Shown here: positions 19,692-28,910 of the stretch, piece after piece
How the letters are laid out: every line of letters begins with the position of its first letter
How positions within the stretch are numbered: position 1 is the first letter of the stretch
NCBI GenBank assembly: GCA_963578475.1
Contig: CAUZCL010000003.1
Location: 95,060 to 159,059 of the forward strand
Direction: 5' to 3'
DNA: 64,000 nucleotides
From: SMYC01 sp963578475
GTDB lineage: Bacteria; Acidobacteriota; Vicinamibacteria; Marinacidobacterales; SMYC01
The notes under the pieces: generated by a model
Told to the model about the DNA's origin: nothing
Database searches by the model: none
Seen by the model: only the letters and a program-made list of their open reading frames with translations
Program-made: the position numbers and the translations under genes

Positions 19692-21956
19692 TTGGTAAAG
19701 AAGAGACGTAAGAAAAAAGCGCGGAAATATTCGAAGCGCCGCCTTCGTGTCGTTGTCGCGCTATTGAGCTCCGCCGCGACCCTTCTTTTCGCCGCGGCCG
19801 TTGTTCTCATCTACCACACACTGAAATTCACCGCGCTCGTCGACGCGAAGCTCCAAGGGGAACAGAGCCAGCGGGAGGCCTGGGTTTACGCGCGACCTTT
19901 CGAGCTTCGCCGCGGCCAGAGGCTCACTCGAGGCGAGCTCGTCACGCTTTTGAACGACTTGGGATACGCGGAAAGGCGCGCGCTCGCGGACGAGCCCGCG
20001 ACGTTCAGCGTCGCAGGTGAGGACGTCCATATCTTGCGGCGCGGTGAGTTTCGGGTCCCGGTCTCGGTGAGCTTCCACGATTACTGGGTCTCGGCCATTC
20101 ACGAGATTCGCGGCGGCAGCCCCTTGGACCGCGTCTCGTTCGGCAGCGTCCCGGTGACAACGCTCTTTGGTGCCGACCGTGCCAAGAGCCGTTGGGTGTT
20201 TCTCGACGAAATCCCGGATCACGTCTCCCAAGCGGTTCTGGCCACGGAGGACCGGCGCTTCTACTCCCATACAGGCTTGGACCCGCTTGGGATCGCTCGT
20301 GCTCTCGTGGCAGACATCATGAGCAACGAGCTCCGTCAAGGCGGCAGCACGCTTACCCAGCAGTTGGTCAAGAACTACTTCTTGACACCGGAGCGCACGT
20401 GGCGACGCAAAATCCTAGAGGCCTATCTCGCCATCATCCTGGAAACCCGTGCAGAGAAAGACGACATCCTGGAGCTCTATCTCAACGACGTGTATTTCGG
20501 CCAACGCGGTTCGTTCGGCATCAACGGCGTGGAGCAGGCGTCGCACATTTTTTTTGGGAAGAGCGTTCGAAACCTCACGATCTCCCAAGGTGCGCTTCTC
20601 GCCTCGGTCATCCGCTCGCCCAATGCAAGCTCCCCGTTCAGATATCCGAACCAGATTCGAAAGCGCCGTGACATCGTCATCCAGCAAATGGTCCGCTCGG
20701 GGTTCATTGACGAGATCCAAGGCGCCGAAGCAGCATCGCAACGGCTCGGGCTCGTCGAAGGCACCGTAGATCGTGGCGAGGCGCCATACTTCGTGGACAC
20801 GCTCCGAAGGGAGCTCTTGGCGAGCCACGACGCGAATCAGCTTCAGACACGAGGCCTCGTCATCCAATCGACGATGGATCGGCACCTACAAAACGCCGCG
20901 CAGAAAGCGGTCGTCGACGGCCTGGAAGAGATCCGCCCAAAGCTCCCAAAAAGCGCGCAAGGTCTCCCTCAAGCCGCACTCGTCGCACTCGTTCCGTCGA
21001 CCGGCGACGTCGTCGCCCTCGTCGGCGCCCGTAGCTATGGCACGAGCCAGTTCAACCGCGCCCTTGACGCGCATCGCCAGCCAGGAAGCGCCTTCAAGCC
21101 GTTCGTCTATCTGGCCGCGTTCGAAAGCGACCCAGCACGATTGCCGACGACGATGGTCTTCGACGAGCCGACGACGTTTCGGCAGGGCGGCAGGAGCTGG
21201 ACGCCTCAGAACTATAGCCGCCGTTTCGAGGGGCGCGTGAGCTTCCGCCGCGCTCTCGCTCTGTCTCTGAACGTCGCGACCGCGCGCGTGGGCCAGACCA
21301 CCGGTTTCGAGAACGTTGTGGCCTTGTGGGAGTCGATGGGGATGTCGAGTCGACTCGAGCCCTACCCCTCACTCGTTCTGGGATCGTTCGAGGTCTCGCC
21401 CATCGAGCTCGCGACCGCTTACGCCGTTCTCGCCAATGGCGGCCGCAAGGTCGAGCCGCGTTTTTTCACAACGCTCGAAGATGCCCGCGGCGTTGTCGAA
21501 GAGCGTCCCGTGTCGTCTGAGCGCGTCGCCTCCCGGGAGAGTACTTTTCTAGTAACGGACATGCTCCGAAGCGTGATCAGCTTTGGCACCGCGAGCGAGA
21601 TCCGGGCGCGCGGCTTTCAGGCTCAGGCGGCAGGGAAGACGGGAACGACGAACAACACCCGCGACGCTTGGTTCGTCGGCTATACGCCGGACCTTCTCAC
21701 CGCTGTTTGGGTTGGCTACGATGACAATCGCCCGCTCGGTTTGTCAGGCTCCCAAGCGGCGCTCCCCATCTGGACACGCTTCATGAAGGTGGCCGTCTCC
21801 GGCAAGGAAAAGGCCCGCTTCTCGCCCCCGCCGGGCATCGTCTTCGCCGACATCGACCCCGCGACGGGGAAGCGCGCGGGGCCGTCTTGTCCGTCACGCC
21901 AACGGGAAGCGTTTCGGAAGGAAGCGGTTCCCCTGGAGCTTTGTCGCCTCCACTAG
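19692..21956 (+). CDS. mrcB: Bifunctional penicillin-binding protein 1B (class A PBP)
   Basis: Inner-membrane peptidoglycan polymerase and cross-linker. 754 residues: a very basic cytoplasmic start (KKRRKKKARKYSKRRLR), one membrane anchor (ALLSSAATLLFAAAVVLIY), a UB2H-like domain (ARPFELRRGQRLTRGELVTL), a GT51 domain with EDRRFYSHTGLDPLGIARAL and GGSTLTQQLVKNYF, and a transpeptidase with SAFKPF (SxxK), SLN and KTGTT. The UB2H domain specifies PBP1B rather than PBP1A. The start is TTG, 9 bases after the pyk stop, without a clear ribosome-binding site, so translational coupling is plausible. Confidence 0.92.
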   Translation: MVKKRRKKKARKYSKRRLRVVVALLSSAATLLFAAAVVLIYHTLKFTALVDAKLQGEQSQREAWVYARPFELRRGQRLTRGELVTLLNDLGYAERRALADEPATFSVAGEDVHILRRGEFRVPVSVSFHDYWVSAIHEIRGGSPLDRVSFGSVPVTTLFGADRAKSRWVFLDEIPDHVSQAVLATEDRRFYSHTGLDPLGIARALVADIMSNELRQGGSTLTQQLVKNYFLTPERTWRRKILEAYLAIILETRAEKDDILELYLNDVYFGQRGSFGINGVEQASHIFFGKSVRNLTISQGALLASVIRSPNASSPFRYPNQIRKRRDIVIQQMVRSGFIDEIQGAEAASQRLGLVEGTVDRGEAPYFVDTLRRELLASHDANQLQTRGLVIQSTMDRHLQNAAQKAVVDGLEEIRPKLPKSAQGLPQAALVALVPSTGDVVALVGARSYGTSQFNRALDAHRQPGSAFKPFVYLAAFESDPARLPTTMVFDEPTTFRQGGRSWTPQNYSRRFEGRVSFRRALALSLNVATARVGQTTGFENVVALWESMGMSSRLEPYPSLVLGSFEVSPIELATAYAVLANGGRKVEPRFFTTLEDARGVVEERPVSSERVASRESTFLVTDMLRSVISFGTASEIRARGFQAQAAGKTGTTNNTRDAWFVGYTPDLLTAVWVGYDDNRPLGLSGSQAALPIWTRFMKVAVSGKEKARFSPPPGIVFADIDPATGKRAGPSCPSRQREAFRKEAVPLELCRLH

Positions 21957-22171
21957 GTTCCCGCGATCCGAGCTTCTTTCGGCTACCCTGGTTTGGGAGG
22001 ACGCGGGTAGCTGAAAGCCTGTAGCAACTCGGATCGGGGTGAATTCACGCGGACGGAAAGTCCGACTGCGCGCGGGCGACGAACTCCGCTTCGATCTCTT
22101 GAAATGCCAGCGGCGTCGTCGCTGACCGTCATCTCAAGTCGGAGCTCCGGTCATCCGGTGTCAAATGTAAG
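21957..22171. other. Gene-free spacer after mrcB
   Basis: About 215 bases. On the minus strand a short frame ending PLAFQEIEAEFVARAQSDFP at about 22065 has protein-like composition, but it is bounded by stops and matches nothing I recognise, perhaps a fragment. No RNA gene is seen. The GGACGGAAAGTCCG stretch at about 22049 is a short hairpin without a T-run. Confidence 0.3.
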
Positions 22172-22569
22172 TCAGATCGCGCCCGCTTGCAGTAGTCGCC
22201 AACGCATCTCGACCCGTACTTCTTCGTTCATGTAGAGCAATCTAACCGTGGCTCGGCCGACCGGCGTCCGCCCGGTAATTGTCGGACCTTCCAAGGAGAA
22301 GTGCTCTGACCACATGTCTTGCCAAGGGTTGAAGAGCGCGACAAGGTGCCCGGTTTCCGGGTCGATACTGGGTAGATTTGTCCCCTTGTGCGCGTTGAAG
22401 TCAGGGCAAGCGAGCGCAAGGTTGGTGCATCGCCGTCGCCACCGTGCTGTCGAACGGTGATGTGATCGATGTGGAACGTGAGAAAAAGGGCGGCTGCTTG
22501 GGGCAAGGAGCAATACTCGCAGCGGTGAGACGCACGGCGTCGCACCAGTTCCCGGAGCGCCGCTTCCAT
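22172..22569 (-). pseudogene. HNH endonuclease, frameshifted
   Basis: The N-terminal half (MEAALRELVRRRASHRCEYC, then LTFHIDHITVRQHGG) has the Cys pair and His of a compact HNH nuclease. At about 22430 the frame changes to TNLALACPDFNAHKGTNLPS, carrying the final Asn/His, then DPETGHLVALFNPWQDMWSE and the end MRWRLLQAGAI. One frame change restores a full protein of about 165 residues. It follows a small partner gene on the same strand, an arrangement seen repeatedly for this HNH type. Confidence 0.75.
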
Positions 22570-22752
22570 CTAGGAGGTGGGCTGTTTGATTAGGAGCTCA
22601 CGAGCCTTTGCTTGAAGGATTGTGACGAAGTGAAAGGCGTCACGATATCGGTCGTACTCCGTTCGCTCCTCTTTCGAGAGAGTTCCTTCGTTGGCCTTTT
22701 CGGCCAACTCGTCGACTCGCGCTTGGATTTGATCATCGGCACGCAGAGCCAC
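22570..22752 (-). CDS. Hypothetical partner of HNH protein
   Basis: Short charged helical protein (DQIQARVDELAEKANEGTLS, then ILQAKARELL) of the kind often encoded immediately before HNH genes of this type. The annotated GTG start at 22752 leaves out an in-frame upstream stretch (LGRVLKPITDCLTPDVAAKL) that looks conserved. That extension is open to about 22873, where a TAG closes it with no ATG or GTG start in between. The real N-terminus is therefore lost or uses a rare start. Function unknown. Confidence 0.5.
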   Translation of the reverse strand: MALRADDQIQARVDELAEKANEGTLSKEERTEYDRYRDAFHFVTILQAKARELLIKQPTS

Positions 22753-23103
22753 CAGTTTCGCTGCAACGTCTGGAGTAAGGCAGTCCGTGATCGGCTTCAG
22801 AACACGACCTAGGATAGCTTCTTGGTCAGGCCGCGACCTGCCCTTATTGTATCGCTCAATACCGAAGAGCTGCTAATCGAGGACTCGGGGCCAAATGAGG
22901 CAGACGAAACCGGAGCCATAGCCGCCCAGTTTGACGTCGTTTCCAAAAACTCTCTGATTCTAATCTAAACTAAGCGCGTGCGCTCCATCGCCTAAAGGCG
23001 ATGGGTTCGGTCGCCGACTAAAGTCGGCTTGGTCTTCCGCAATTCGCTATTCGCTTACCTTGAAACTATCGTCGTCCTGGGGCGCGTCACCTTGAAGCTC
23101 TAT
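22753..23103. other. Intergenic region with IS-end-like hairpins
   Basis: The first 120 bases contain the probable N-terminal coding extension of the HNH partner (minus strand). The rest is non-coding and carries two adjacent hairpins at 22985-23028, next to the IS200-type transposase. Confidence 0.5.
22985..23028. repeat. Two tandem TAAA-loop hairpins
   Basis: CCATCGCC-TAAA-GGCGATGG (22985-23004) is followed 8 bases later by GCCGAC-TAAA-GTCGGC (23013-23028). The loops are identical and the stems perfect. IS200/IS605 elements carry subterminal hairpins recognised by their Y1 transposase, and the tnpA remnant lies about 75 bases away, so these are probably one end of that element or a REP-like pair. 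Confidence 0.6.
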
Positions 23104-23430
23104 TTACTTCGCTATCACCTCATCCGTCACATTGCCCGTCGTCGCCACAAAGTAACCACGGGCCCAAAGGTGCCGACCCCAGAACTCCTTGCGGATCGAT
23201 CGAAAGTCGCGCATCAAACGATGTGACGACTTGCCCTTGATTAACTGCATCACACGACTCGGCGACAGACTCGGTGGTACGCTCAACAACAGGTGCACGT
23301 GCTCTGGCCGTACAGGACCCTTCACTATTTCTATCTGGTTTCGAGCACAGATCTCTCGGATAAGACCCCTCAGCCCAACCGCTACATCTCCTCTCAAGGC
23401 CAGCTTGCGGTACTTCGGGATGATCCGGAG
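23104..23430 (-). mobile_element. IS200/IS605-type (REP-associated) transposase, 5'-truncated
   Basis: HUH-superfamily Y1 transposase fragment. The reading continues upstream of the first Met as RIIPKYRKLALRGDVAVGLR, which matches the start region of TnpA after about 20 missing residues. It then shows VRPEHVHLLLSVPP with the HUH-type His-x-His, SSHRLMRDF, and GYFVATTGNVTDEVI around the catalytic Tyr. The product ends soon after at VIAK, slightly short. The missing 5' end coincides with the 3' end of the Rpn-type gene at 23439. Almost certainly inactive. Confidence 0.8.
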
Positions 23431-23438
23431 AATGGGAG

Positions 23439-24413
23439 CTACAGCCCCATCTCCTCCAACGACGCGACCACGACGACGCGCTCGAGAAGAGCGTCAAGCT
23501 CGTCAACGGATTCGATCGTCCGTAGGCGGCTCGTTGTCCGATCGGGGAGAGCGCCGAACTTCGCCGTCAAACAACGCAACAGCGCCTGGCGCTTTCCTTC
23601 GAGCAGACCGCCCTCGCGGCCCTGCTCGCGCCCTTGCTCACGTCCTTGTTGTAGTCCTTGTTGTAGTCCTTTCTCGATTCCCCGCTCCTCGCCTTTTTTG
23701 AGAAGCTTGTCGGCCCAGGTCAACTCTACGTCTTGCACGTCGCGGAACTCCTTTCTCGAAACGAGCTGTCGGTAGCGAGTCATCTGTTGTGCGGTGAATC
23801 CGAAATACGTCTGAATGAGATCTATCAAAATGAACTCACGCTCCTCATCGAGCTCACCTTGAACGACCCGTCTCATCAGAGAAGCCCGCAACCGTTAGAC
23901 GTCACCGATCGTCGACCGGTCCATCAATGCCGCGAGCCCCGCGCCCGCTGGACCACCTCTTCCACCATACTCCTCCACGCCCAGCCGCGCCAAATGGACA
24001 CTCTCGTATCGAAATTGGTTCACGTTGCGACCGAGAAGCGTCCTCACATATTCTTGCGTACCCAGCCCTTTCTTGCCGCCACGGAGGAACAGAGCGAACG
24101 GAAGGACTGGAAGCTTGTAGCGAGAACACAGCAAGGTATAGTACTCGTGCATGCGTGCCCCGAAGTCTGGGTGGGGTCGCAATTGGACTGCGACGTGTAT
24201 CAGAACGAGCGCCGGGTCGCCGTTACGAGTTTCGTGCTTGGCAACGACGTCGGCTTCGCGGGGCATTCCCTCGGGTCGGTCCGTAAAAACTCCGGGGTCG
24301 AGAAACTCCAGGCTTCGGAAATCGAGCTGCTTCTCGACATCGGAAAAAAACAGTCTCAGGAAGTCCCGCAGGAACGCGTGCAGGAACTCCTTAAAGCGTT
24401 GGTCGTATCCCAT
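23439..24413 (-). pseudogene. Rpn-family recombination-promoting nuclease/putative transposase, in-frame stop
   Basis: PD-(D/E)XK-type nuclease of the Rpn/YhgA group. The start MGYDQRFKEFLHAFLRDFLR (24413) has GGAGG 5 bases upstream. The N-terminal 172 residues include EADVVAKHETRNGDPALVLI then HVAVQ. A TAA at 23895-23897 interrupts the frame, and two codons later the same frame reopens as RASLMRRVVQGELDEEREFI for 150 more residues, with a low-complexity Gln/Gly/Glu/Arg stretch (GLQQGREQGREQGREGG) and a DUF4351-like C-terminus. The Glu usually seen in the HVEVQ metal site is Ala here. Both point to loss of function; readthrough is unlikely but testable. Confidence 0.8.
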
Positions 24414-24653
24414 CTTGCCTCCTCATCAATAGATATAGACGAGAAAACGTCGTGGAAACCTCCCTGGAGATTCAAATTTCAGTTGGGGACGAGAGGTTTC
24501 AGCTCTTCGTCGAAGTTTTGTACGAGCCTAGGAGGTTGGGCGCTCCGACTTGCTCTCGTCAACCATGACGATCGTGCACCACCGACTCGACTCTTCGGTT
24601 CACGTTCTCTTCGCTCTAGCTGGCTTCGTGATGACGTGAGTTAGCGAGGGACG
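24414..24653. other. Gene-free spacer
   Basis: About 240 bases between the MFS gene end and the start of the Rpn-type gene. It contains the latter's GAGGAGG ribosome-binding site at its left edge. No further coding or RNA signal is evident. Confidence 0.4.
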
Positions 24654-25859
24654 TCACCCACCCGCTCGTTGGCTCGCGACGTCACCCTCGACACGGGCGC
24701 GATCATCACGCACGCGTGTCGTCAAAAGAGCGACGACGAACACCACGATGCCTGCGACGTAGAACGGGACGCCGGGGCCTAAGCGCACGTAGGCTGCGCC
24801 CGCCCAGATGGGGCCGAGGATGCGGGCGACGGCTCCGAATGCTTGCTGGACGCCCATCATTTGCCCGAGCTGTTTCGGATCGCAGCGCTGGCTCAATAGT
24901 GCGTTCGTCGCGGGGAACAAGAGCGCGGTGCCGATGGGCACCAGAGTCATTAAGATCATGAGCAAGGCGATGTGGGTCGGCAAAGGAAAAGCGAAAAGCC
25001 CCAGAGCCAAGAGCACGGCACCGGCGTTCATCAGCTTGACCTCGCCGAAGCGCGTCACGAGTCGGCCAAGAACGCCGGCTCTTATGGCGACCGACACGGC
25101 TCCCATCAACAAAAAGGGATAGCCGATGGTCGCCTCGTTCAACGAGAAACGATCCATCAAGTAGATCGACAAGACCGCCGTCATCGAGCTGAAACCGGTC
25201 ATGGTCACCGCGTAAATCAAGATGAGTTGGGAGACGTCTCGCGTGGGGTGTCGTACCGTTTCCCAAATCATGTTTCCGATCGAGCGGCGCTCTTGGTGCG
25301 CCACGGCTTGATGCGTCCTCGATTCAGGAAGTAACCACCAGACGAACACCAAGTTCAGAAGACATAAGCTCGCGGCGAGGAGACCCGGCGCTTGCGCTCC
25401 GAAGTGCCAAGCCGCCGAGCCAATGACAGGCCCGATCATCACGCCGGTATTCGTCGCCGCCGAAAGCCATCCCAGGGCTTTCGTGCGGTCGCGGGGCTCT
25501 ACGGAATCACCGATATAGGCTTGCATCACGCCGGTCGTTCCTCCCGCGGCGCCTTGGACGATCCGCGAGAGGAAGAGCATCCCGATAGAATCCGCAAAGG
25601 CGAAGATGGTAAACGCAGTTACGGAGCCGGCGAGGCTTACCATGAGCGCTGGGCGCCGCCCGAAGCGGTCCGACAATAGGCCCCAGAGAGGGGACGCCGC
25701 GAACTGGGCCACCGAAAACGACGCGACCATTAGTCCAATGGTAAAAGCGTCCGCGTCGAGCCGCACGGCGTAGATCGGAAGTAGCGGGAACACCATCGCG
25801 TAGCCGAGCATGTCGACGAACGCGTTGAGAAGGAGTACCCAGAGTTTATTGAGGCTCAG
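24654..25859 (-). CDS. Major facilitator superfamily (TetA-like) transporter
   Basis: Twelve-helix proton-linked transporter, about 401 residues. It shows the TetA/DHA1-type loop GLLSDRFGRRPALMVSLAGS, the SRIVQGAAGGTTGVMQAYIG region of helix 5, and a second-half GRLVTRFGEVKLM loop. I favour a CTG start at 25859: AAGGAGG (25865-25871) lies 5 bases upstream, the CTG overlaps the TGA of the tgpA-like gene (CTGA), and membrane homology starts right there. A GTG at 25913 would add a poorly conserved extension. Last gene of the moxR-DUF58-tgpA operon. The substrate is unknown. Confidence 0.85.
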   Translation of the reverse strand: MSLNKLWVLLLNAFVDMLGYAMVFPLLPIYAVRLDADAFTIGLMVASFSVAQFAASPLWGLLSDRFGRRPALMVSLAGSVTAFTIFAFADSIGMLFLSRIVQGAAGGTTGVMQAYIGDSVEPRDRTKALGWLSAATNTGVMIGPVIGSAAWHFGAQAPGLLAASLCLLNLVFVWWLLPESRTHQAVAHQERRSIGNMIWETVRHPTRDVSQLILIYAVTMTGFSSMTAVLSIYLMDRFSLNEATIGYPFLLMGAVSVAIRAGVLGRLVTRFGEVKLMNAGAVLLALGLFAFPLPTHIALLMILMTLVPIGTALLFPATNALLSQRCDPKQLGQMMGVQQAFGAVARILGPIWAGAAYVRLGPGVPFYVAGIVVFVVALLTTRVRDDRARVEGDVASQRAGG

Positions 25860-27892
25860 GCGAGCCTCCTTGCATCGCCAAGCGCGGCGAGGCGAATGGC
25901 CGCGCAGAGCCACTCCACGTGCACCTGGTCCTCCCGGCTAAGGACTTCACCGCTGAAGCGAACCCGGTAGTAGAGAAGCGTCACTTCCGTGATGCCCGGC
26001 AAGCTCGCTTCGAGCTGTCGGGCGAACTCGAACGCCGTTTCGCCGAGCGGCTTCTCGATGCCGAGTTGCGCGAGTAGCCCGAGGAGCTTGGCGTAGAACC
26101 GGACCGTCGGCTCACCGCTAACCAATTTCCTGCGCCATGGCCAAAACGGGAAGCGGAAACGAAGCCCTCGGGCGAGAGAGGTGCGGCTAAGTAGCCGGAC
26201 GCTGAGAAGGAACAAAAGAGCTCCGCCGATAGCTGTCTTGTAACGAGTGACCAAGGGGACGGCTCGAGCCGCCGCGACGCGCAACGCGTCGCCTACACTC
26301 ATGATGTTTCCGAGCACACCTCGCTGCCGCTCGACGTCGAATGCCACCACGTACATGTCCCACAGCATACGCAGCGAATCGATGCCTTGCGAAAGCATGC
26401 TGACATCCTGGAATGCCGCGACGCCGCTCGAGGCGGGTGTCGGGTCGAAAGCCACCCAGCCGCGCTGCTCGTCGAAAACTTCGACCCACGCATGGGCGTT
26501 CGTTTTGCGCACGACTTCGAACTCTCCGACGTCGTTGATCTCGCCACGTGTGAAACCTGTCACGAGACGCGACGGGATGTCTCGGGACCGCATCATCATC
26601 ACCATCGCGGTCGCGAAATATTCGCAATGTCCCGCGCGAGCTTCGAACAGGAAGTCTTCCAAAGGGTCGGGATGTATGCGAGGGGGCGGGCTCAGCGTGT
26701 AGCCATACGATGTCTGCAGATGCCTCTCGGCGAGACGGGCCGCCTCGAGTCCATCCTCGCCCGCCGTCACGTCCGCCGCCAAACCATGAAAACGCGGGGA
26801 GAGATCCGGAAGCTGTGTATAGAGACGACGACGGCCTCCCGACATACGCGCGACGCCGCCGACCGGAGACGTTGCGGACGGCGCAGTGTGGTCCCACATG
26901 ACAGCGTAGCGCCGGCCCGCGCGCGCGGACCTTCCCGTTCGCAGCGTGAGATAGGGGTCGACGTAGACAAAACGCACCGCGGTCGCGAGCTCGGACGACG
27001 CGGGGGGCAAGAACAAGACATCGGTATCGAGGGGCTCGAGAAAGACCTCACTCGTGGTACGGGGGCCGTCAGACGGCCTATCTAGGAGAAACGTGCCGGG
27101 GCCACGCGGAAGGGTTGACACGCCCGAAAGGCTCTGCTGCCACTCGGCGTTCTCGTAGCGGTCGTAGGCGGGCCCACGCCAGCGCGGCGAGCTCGCGCTG
27201 ACATCGTCGGCTACGATTCGCATGACGACGCCGCGGTCGCGCCGTATCTCCTCGAAGTCTCCCAAACGCACGCGCTCGGAAAACCCTGTGACCGTGATCC
27301 CAGTGAGCCCTCCGAGACGGAACCCACCGAAGGCAGCGCGCGGAAGTGTCACGAAAACGATGGCAGCGACCGTGAGCAGCGGAATAGTAAGAACCATCGC
27401 CGTGCGCATAGCTCGCGGCCACATGACATCGTCCACGGGCGCCGGCCGGCTCTGCTCCAGGGTCAACACGAGCGCCCCTACGACGACGAACAACGTTAGA
27501 GAAATAACGAACATCGCGTCGACGGTCATGGACGCAGCGGCGAGCATCTCGAAAACACAGATCAAATGCAGCCGGGAGCGTTCTCCGGGACTTTCCTGAT
27601 GGAGCAGCGTGTGAAGCTTGAGGTAAAACGTCAAGTGCACCGTCGCGAAAATAAGGCGCCCCGAAAGAAAGATCCAATCGACAGGAAAAAACAACAGATA
27701 GGCGATCGCCAGTATCGCTGACAAGCGCCGGACTCTGGGAAGCCATGGCGCAGATGGCTCCGCGAGACCGAATACGGGTATCAGCGTCAGAACCGCGAGC
27801 GCGACCCACCACGGTATATCTCCCGTGAGCACAACCGCCATCGTCGTGATGATGCACCACACCACGCGAATGAACGCTCGTGGATTACGCAT
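25856..27892 (-). CDS. TgpA-like membrane transglutaminase (DUF3488 + transglutaminase domain)
   Basis: Integral membrane protein with a periplasmic transglutaminase-like domain. About 678 residues: six or so helices (TTMAVVLTGDIPWWVALAVL onward), then a domain with the triad Cys in ARAGHCEYFATAMVMMMRSR, His in NAHAWVEVFD, and Asp in WVAFDPTP, a further membrane helix (AIGGALLFLLSVRLL) and a C-terminal DUF4129-like tail. Start at the Met of MRNPRAFIRVV (27892), overlapping the DUF58 stop by 8 bases. MoxR-DUF58-TgpA operons are widespread. The enzyme is essential in Pseudomonas aeruginosa, but its substrate is unknown. Confidence 0.9.
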   Translation of the reverse strand: MRNPRAFIRVVWCIITTMAVVLTGDIPWWVALAVLTLIPVFGLAEPSAPWLPRVRRLSAILAIAYLLFFPVDWIFLSGRLIFATVHLTFYLKLHTLLHQESPGERSRLHLICVFEMLAAASMTVDAMFVISLTLFVVVGALVLTLEQSRPAPVDDVMWPRAMRTAMVLTIPLLTVAAIVFVTLPRAAFGGFRLGGLTGITVTGFSERVRLGDFEEIRRDRGVVMRIVADDVSASSPRWRGPAYDRYENAEWQQSLSGVSTLPRGPGTFLLDRPSDGPRTTSEVFLEPLDTDVLFLPPASSELATAVRFVYVDPYLTLRTGRSARAGRRYAVMWDHTAPSATSPVGGVARMSGGRRRLYTQLPDLSPRFHGLAADVTAGEDGLEAARLAERHLQTSYGYTLSPPPRIHPDPLEDFLFEARAGHCEYFATAMVMMMRSRDIPSRLVTGFTRGEINDVGEFEVVRKTNAHAWVEVFDEQRGWVAFDPTPASSGVAAFQDVSMLSQGIDSLRMLWDMYVVAFDVERQRGVLGNIMSVGDALRVAAARAVPLVTRYKTAIGGALLFLLSVRLLSRTSLARGLRFRFPFWPWRRKLVSGEPTVRFYAKLLGLLAQLGIEKPLGETAFEFARQLEASLPGITEVTLLYYRVRFSGEVLSREDQVHVEWLCAAIRLAALGDARRLA

Positions 27893-28910
27893 GAGCGAAA
27901 AGTGTCCGGGGCTCGAGGACGCGAACATCGTCTCGTCGAGGCGCCGTTTCCTCGAAAGAGACGAGGATGACGGCGTCGCCCCGCCCAACGGCTGTCCTCA
28001 AACGGGACAGGAACTCGGGTGCGAGCTCATCGCACGCGGCGACCTTCGCCAAGTAGGTCAGAATCGATCGTTCCTGTTCGCGCACGTTTCCAGGCGAAAG
28101 CTCGAGGTCATCGGCGATAAAACGAAACCGCGCACCTGAACGTACGAGTTGGCACACGAGCGATGCTGCGGCGCTCACGAGAATCTCGAACTCGGCGGGA
28201 TCGCGCGTTTCGGAAATCCGAGGGACGAAACCGACCGTCAATCGCTCTTCCTCGGCCTCTCCGAGCTCTCGGACCATGAGCGCGCCCAGCTTAGCGGACG
28301 TCTTCCAGTGAACGTGGTGCACGTGATCAGCGGGCACGTATTCGCGCAGGCGAAAGAGATCGTCTCCCTGACCTCGCCTCTGAGCCGCGCTGCCGCCACC
28401 CCCGCGATGGCCAATAAACAGAGTGCTGTCGATGGCGCGGATACGCGGGTAAACAATGTGCTCACGCGGCACCGGCAGCTTTCGTGTGAAGCCGAAAAAC
28501 CCGAACGGAAAGCGCGTAGTAACCGAGACAGGCTCGCCGTTATAGACGCCGCGGCGCGGGTAGAGTCGCTCGACGCGGCAGGACGCGCTGTTGTCGCGCA
28601 TGAGGAAAGGCACCGTCGCCGCACCGCCTTCGACCCCGAGCCCACAAGCGTCGAACATGCCTCCGCTATTTGTGAGCTCGACGGTCTCGTAAGATATAAG
28701 TCCCGCATAAGCGTCAGCGAGCTCCGCGCGCGCCACGCTGAGCCGCCTTAGAGACAACCATCCGGCAACGAAATCGACGAGCACGGTCGCGATCCCGAAG
28801 GACAACATCAAGTAGAGAACGTTGTTTTTGGTATTGAAGGCCGCGAAGCTGACGATGCCGAGCAGAAGGAGGAATCGAAGGCCTTCGCGCGTCAGCGAGA
28901 GCCTCATCAA
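27885..28910 (-). CDS. DUF58 domain protein
   Basis: Membrane-anchored protein of 341 residues with two N-terminal helices (FLLLLGIVSFAAFNTKNNVL and the next) and a VWA-like C-terminal DUF58 domain. It contains the RGQGDDLFRLREYVPADHVH then HVHWKTSAKLGALMVREL signature. The start ATG overlaps the moxR stop as ATGA and the stop overlaps the tgpA-like start, so all three are translationally coupled. DUF58 proteins are thought to work with MoxR ATPases in assembling envelope or enzyme complexes. Confidence 0.9.
   Translation of the reverse strand: MMRLSLTREGLRFLLLLGIVSFAAFNTKNNVLYLMLSFGIATVLVDFVAGWLSLRRLSVARAELADAYAGLISYETVELTNSGGMFDACGLGVEGGAATVPFLMRDNSASCRVERLYPRRGVYNGEPVSVTTRFPFGFFGFTRKLPVPREHIVYPRIRAIDSTLFIGHRGGGGSAAQRRGQGDDLFRLREYVPADHVHHVHWKTSAKLGALMVRELGEAEEERLTVGFVPRISETRDPAEFEILVSAAASLVCQLVRSGARFRFIADDLELSPGNVREQERSILTYLAKVAACDELAPEFLSRLRTAVGRGDAVILVSFEETAPRRDDVRVLEPRTLFAHA

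Noticed and set aside
22000..22120. RNase P or other structured RNA
   Set aside because: GGACGGAAAGTCCG gave a passing resemblance, but the conserved RNase P blocks are not present.
23620..23680. CRISPR-like short repeats
   Set aside because: Repeats are in-frame codons for a Gln/Gly/Glu/Arg linker in the Rpn-type protein, with no spacers.
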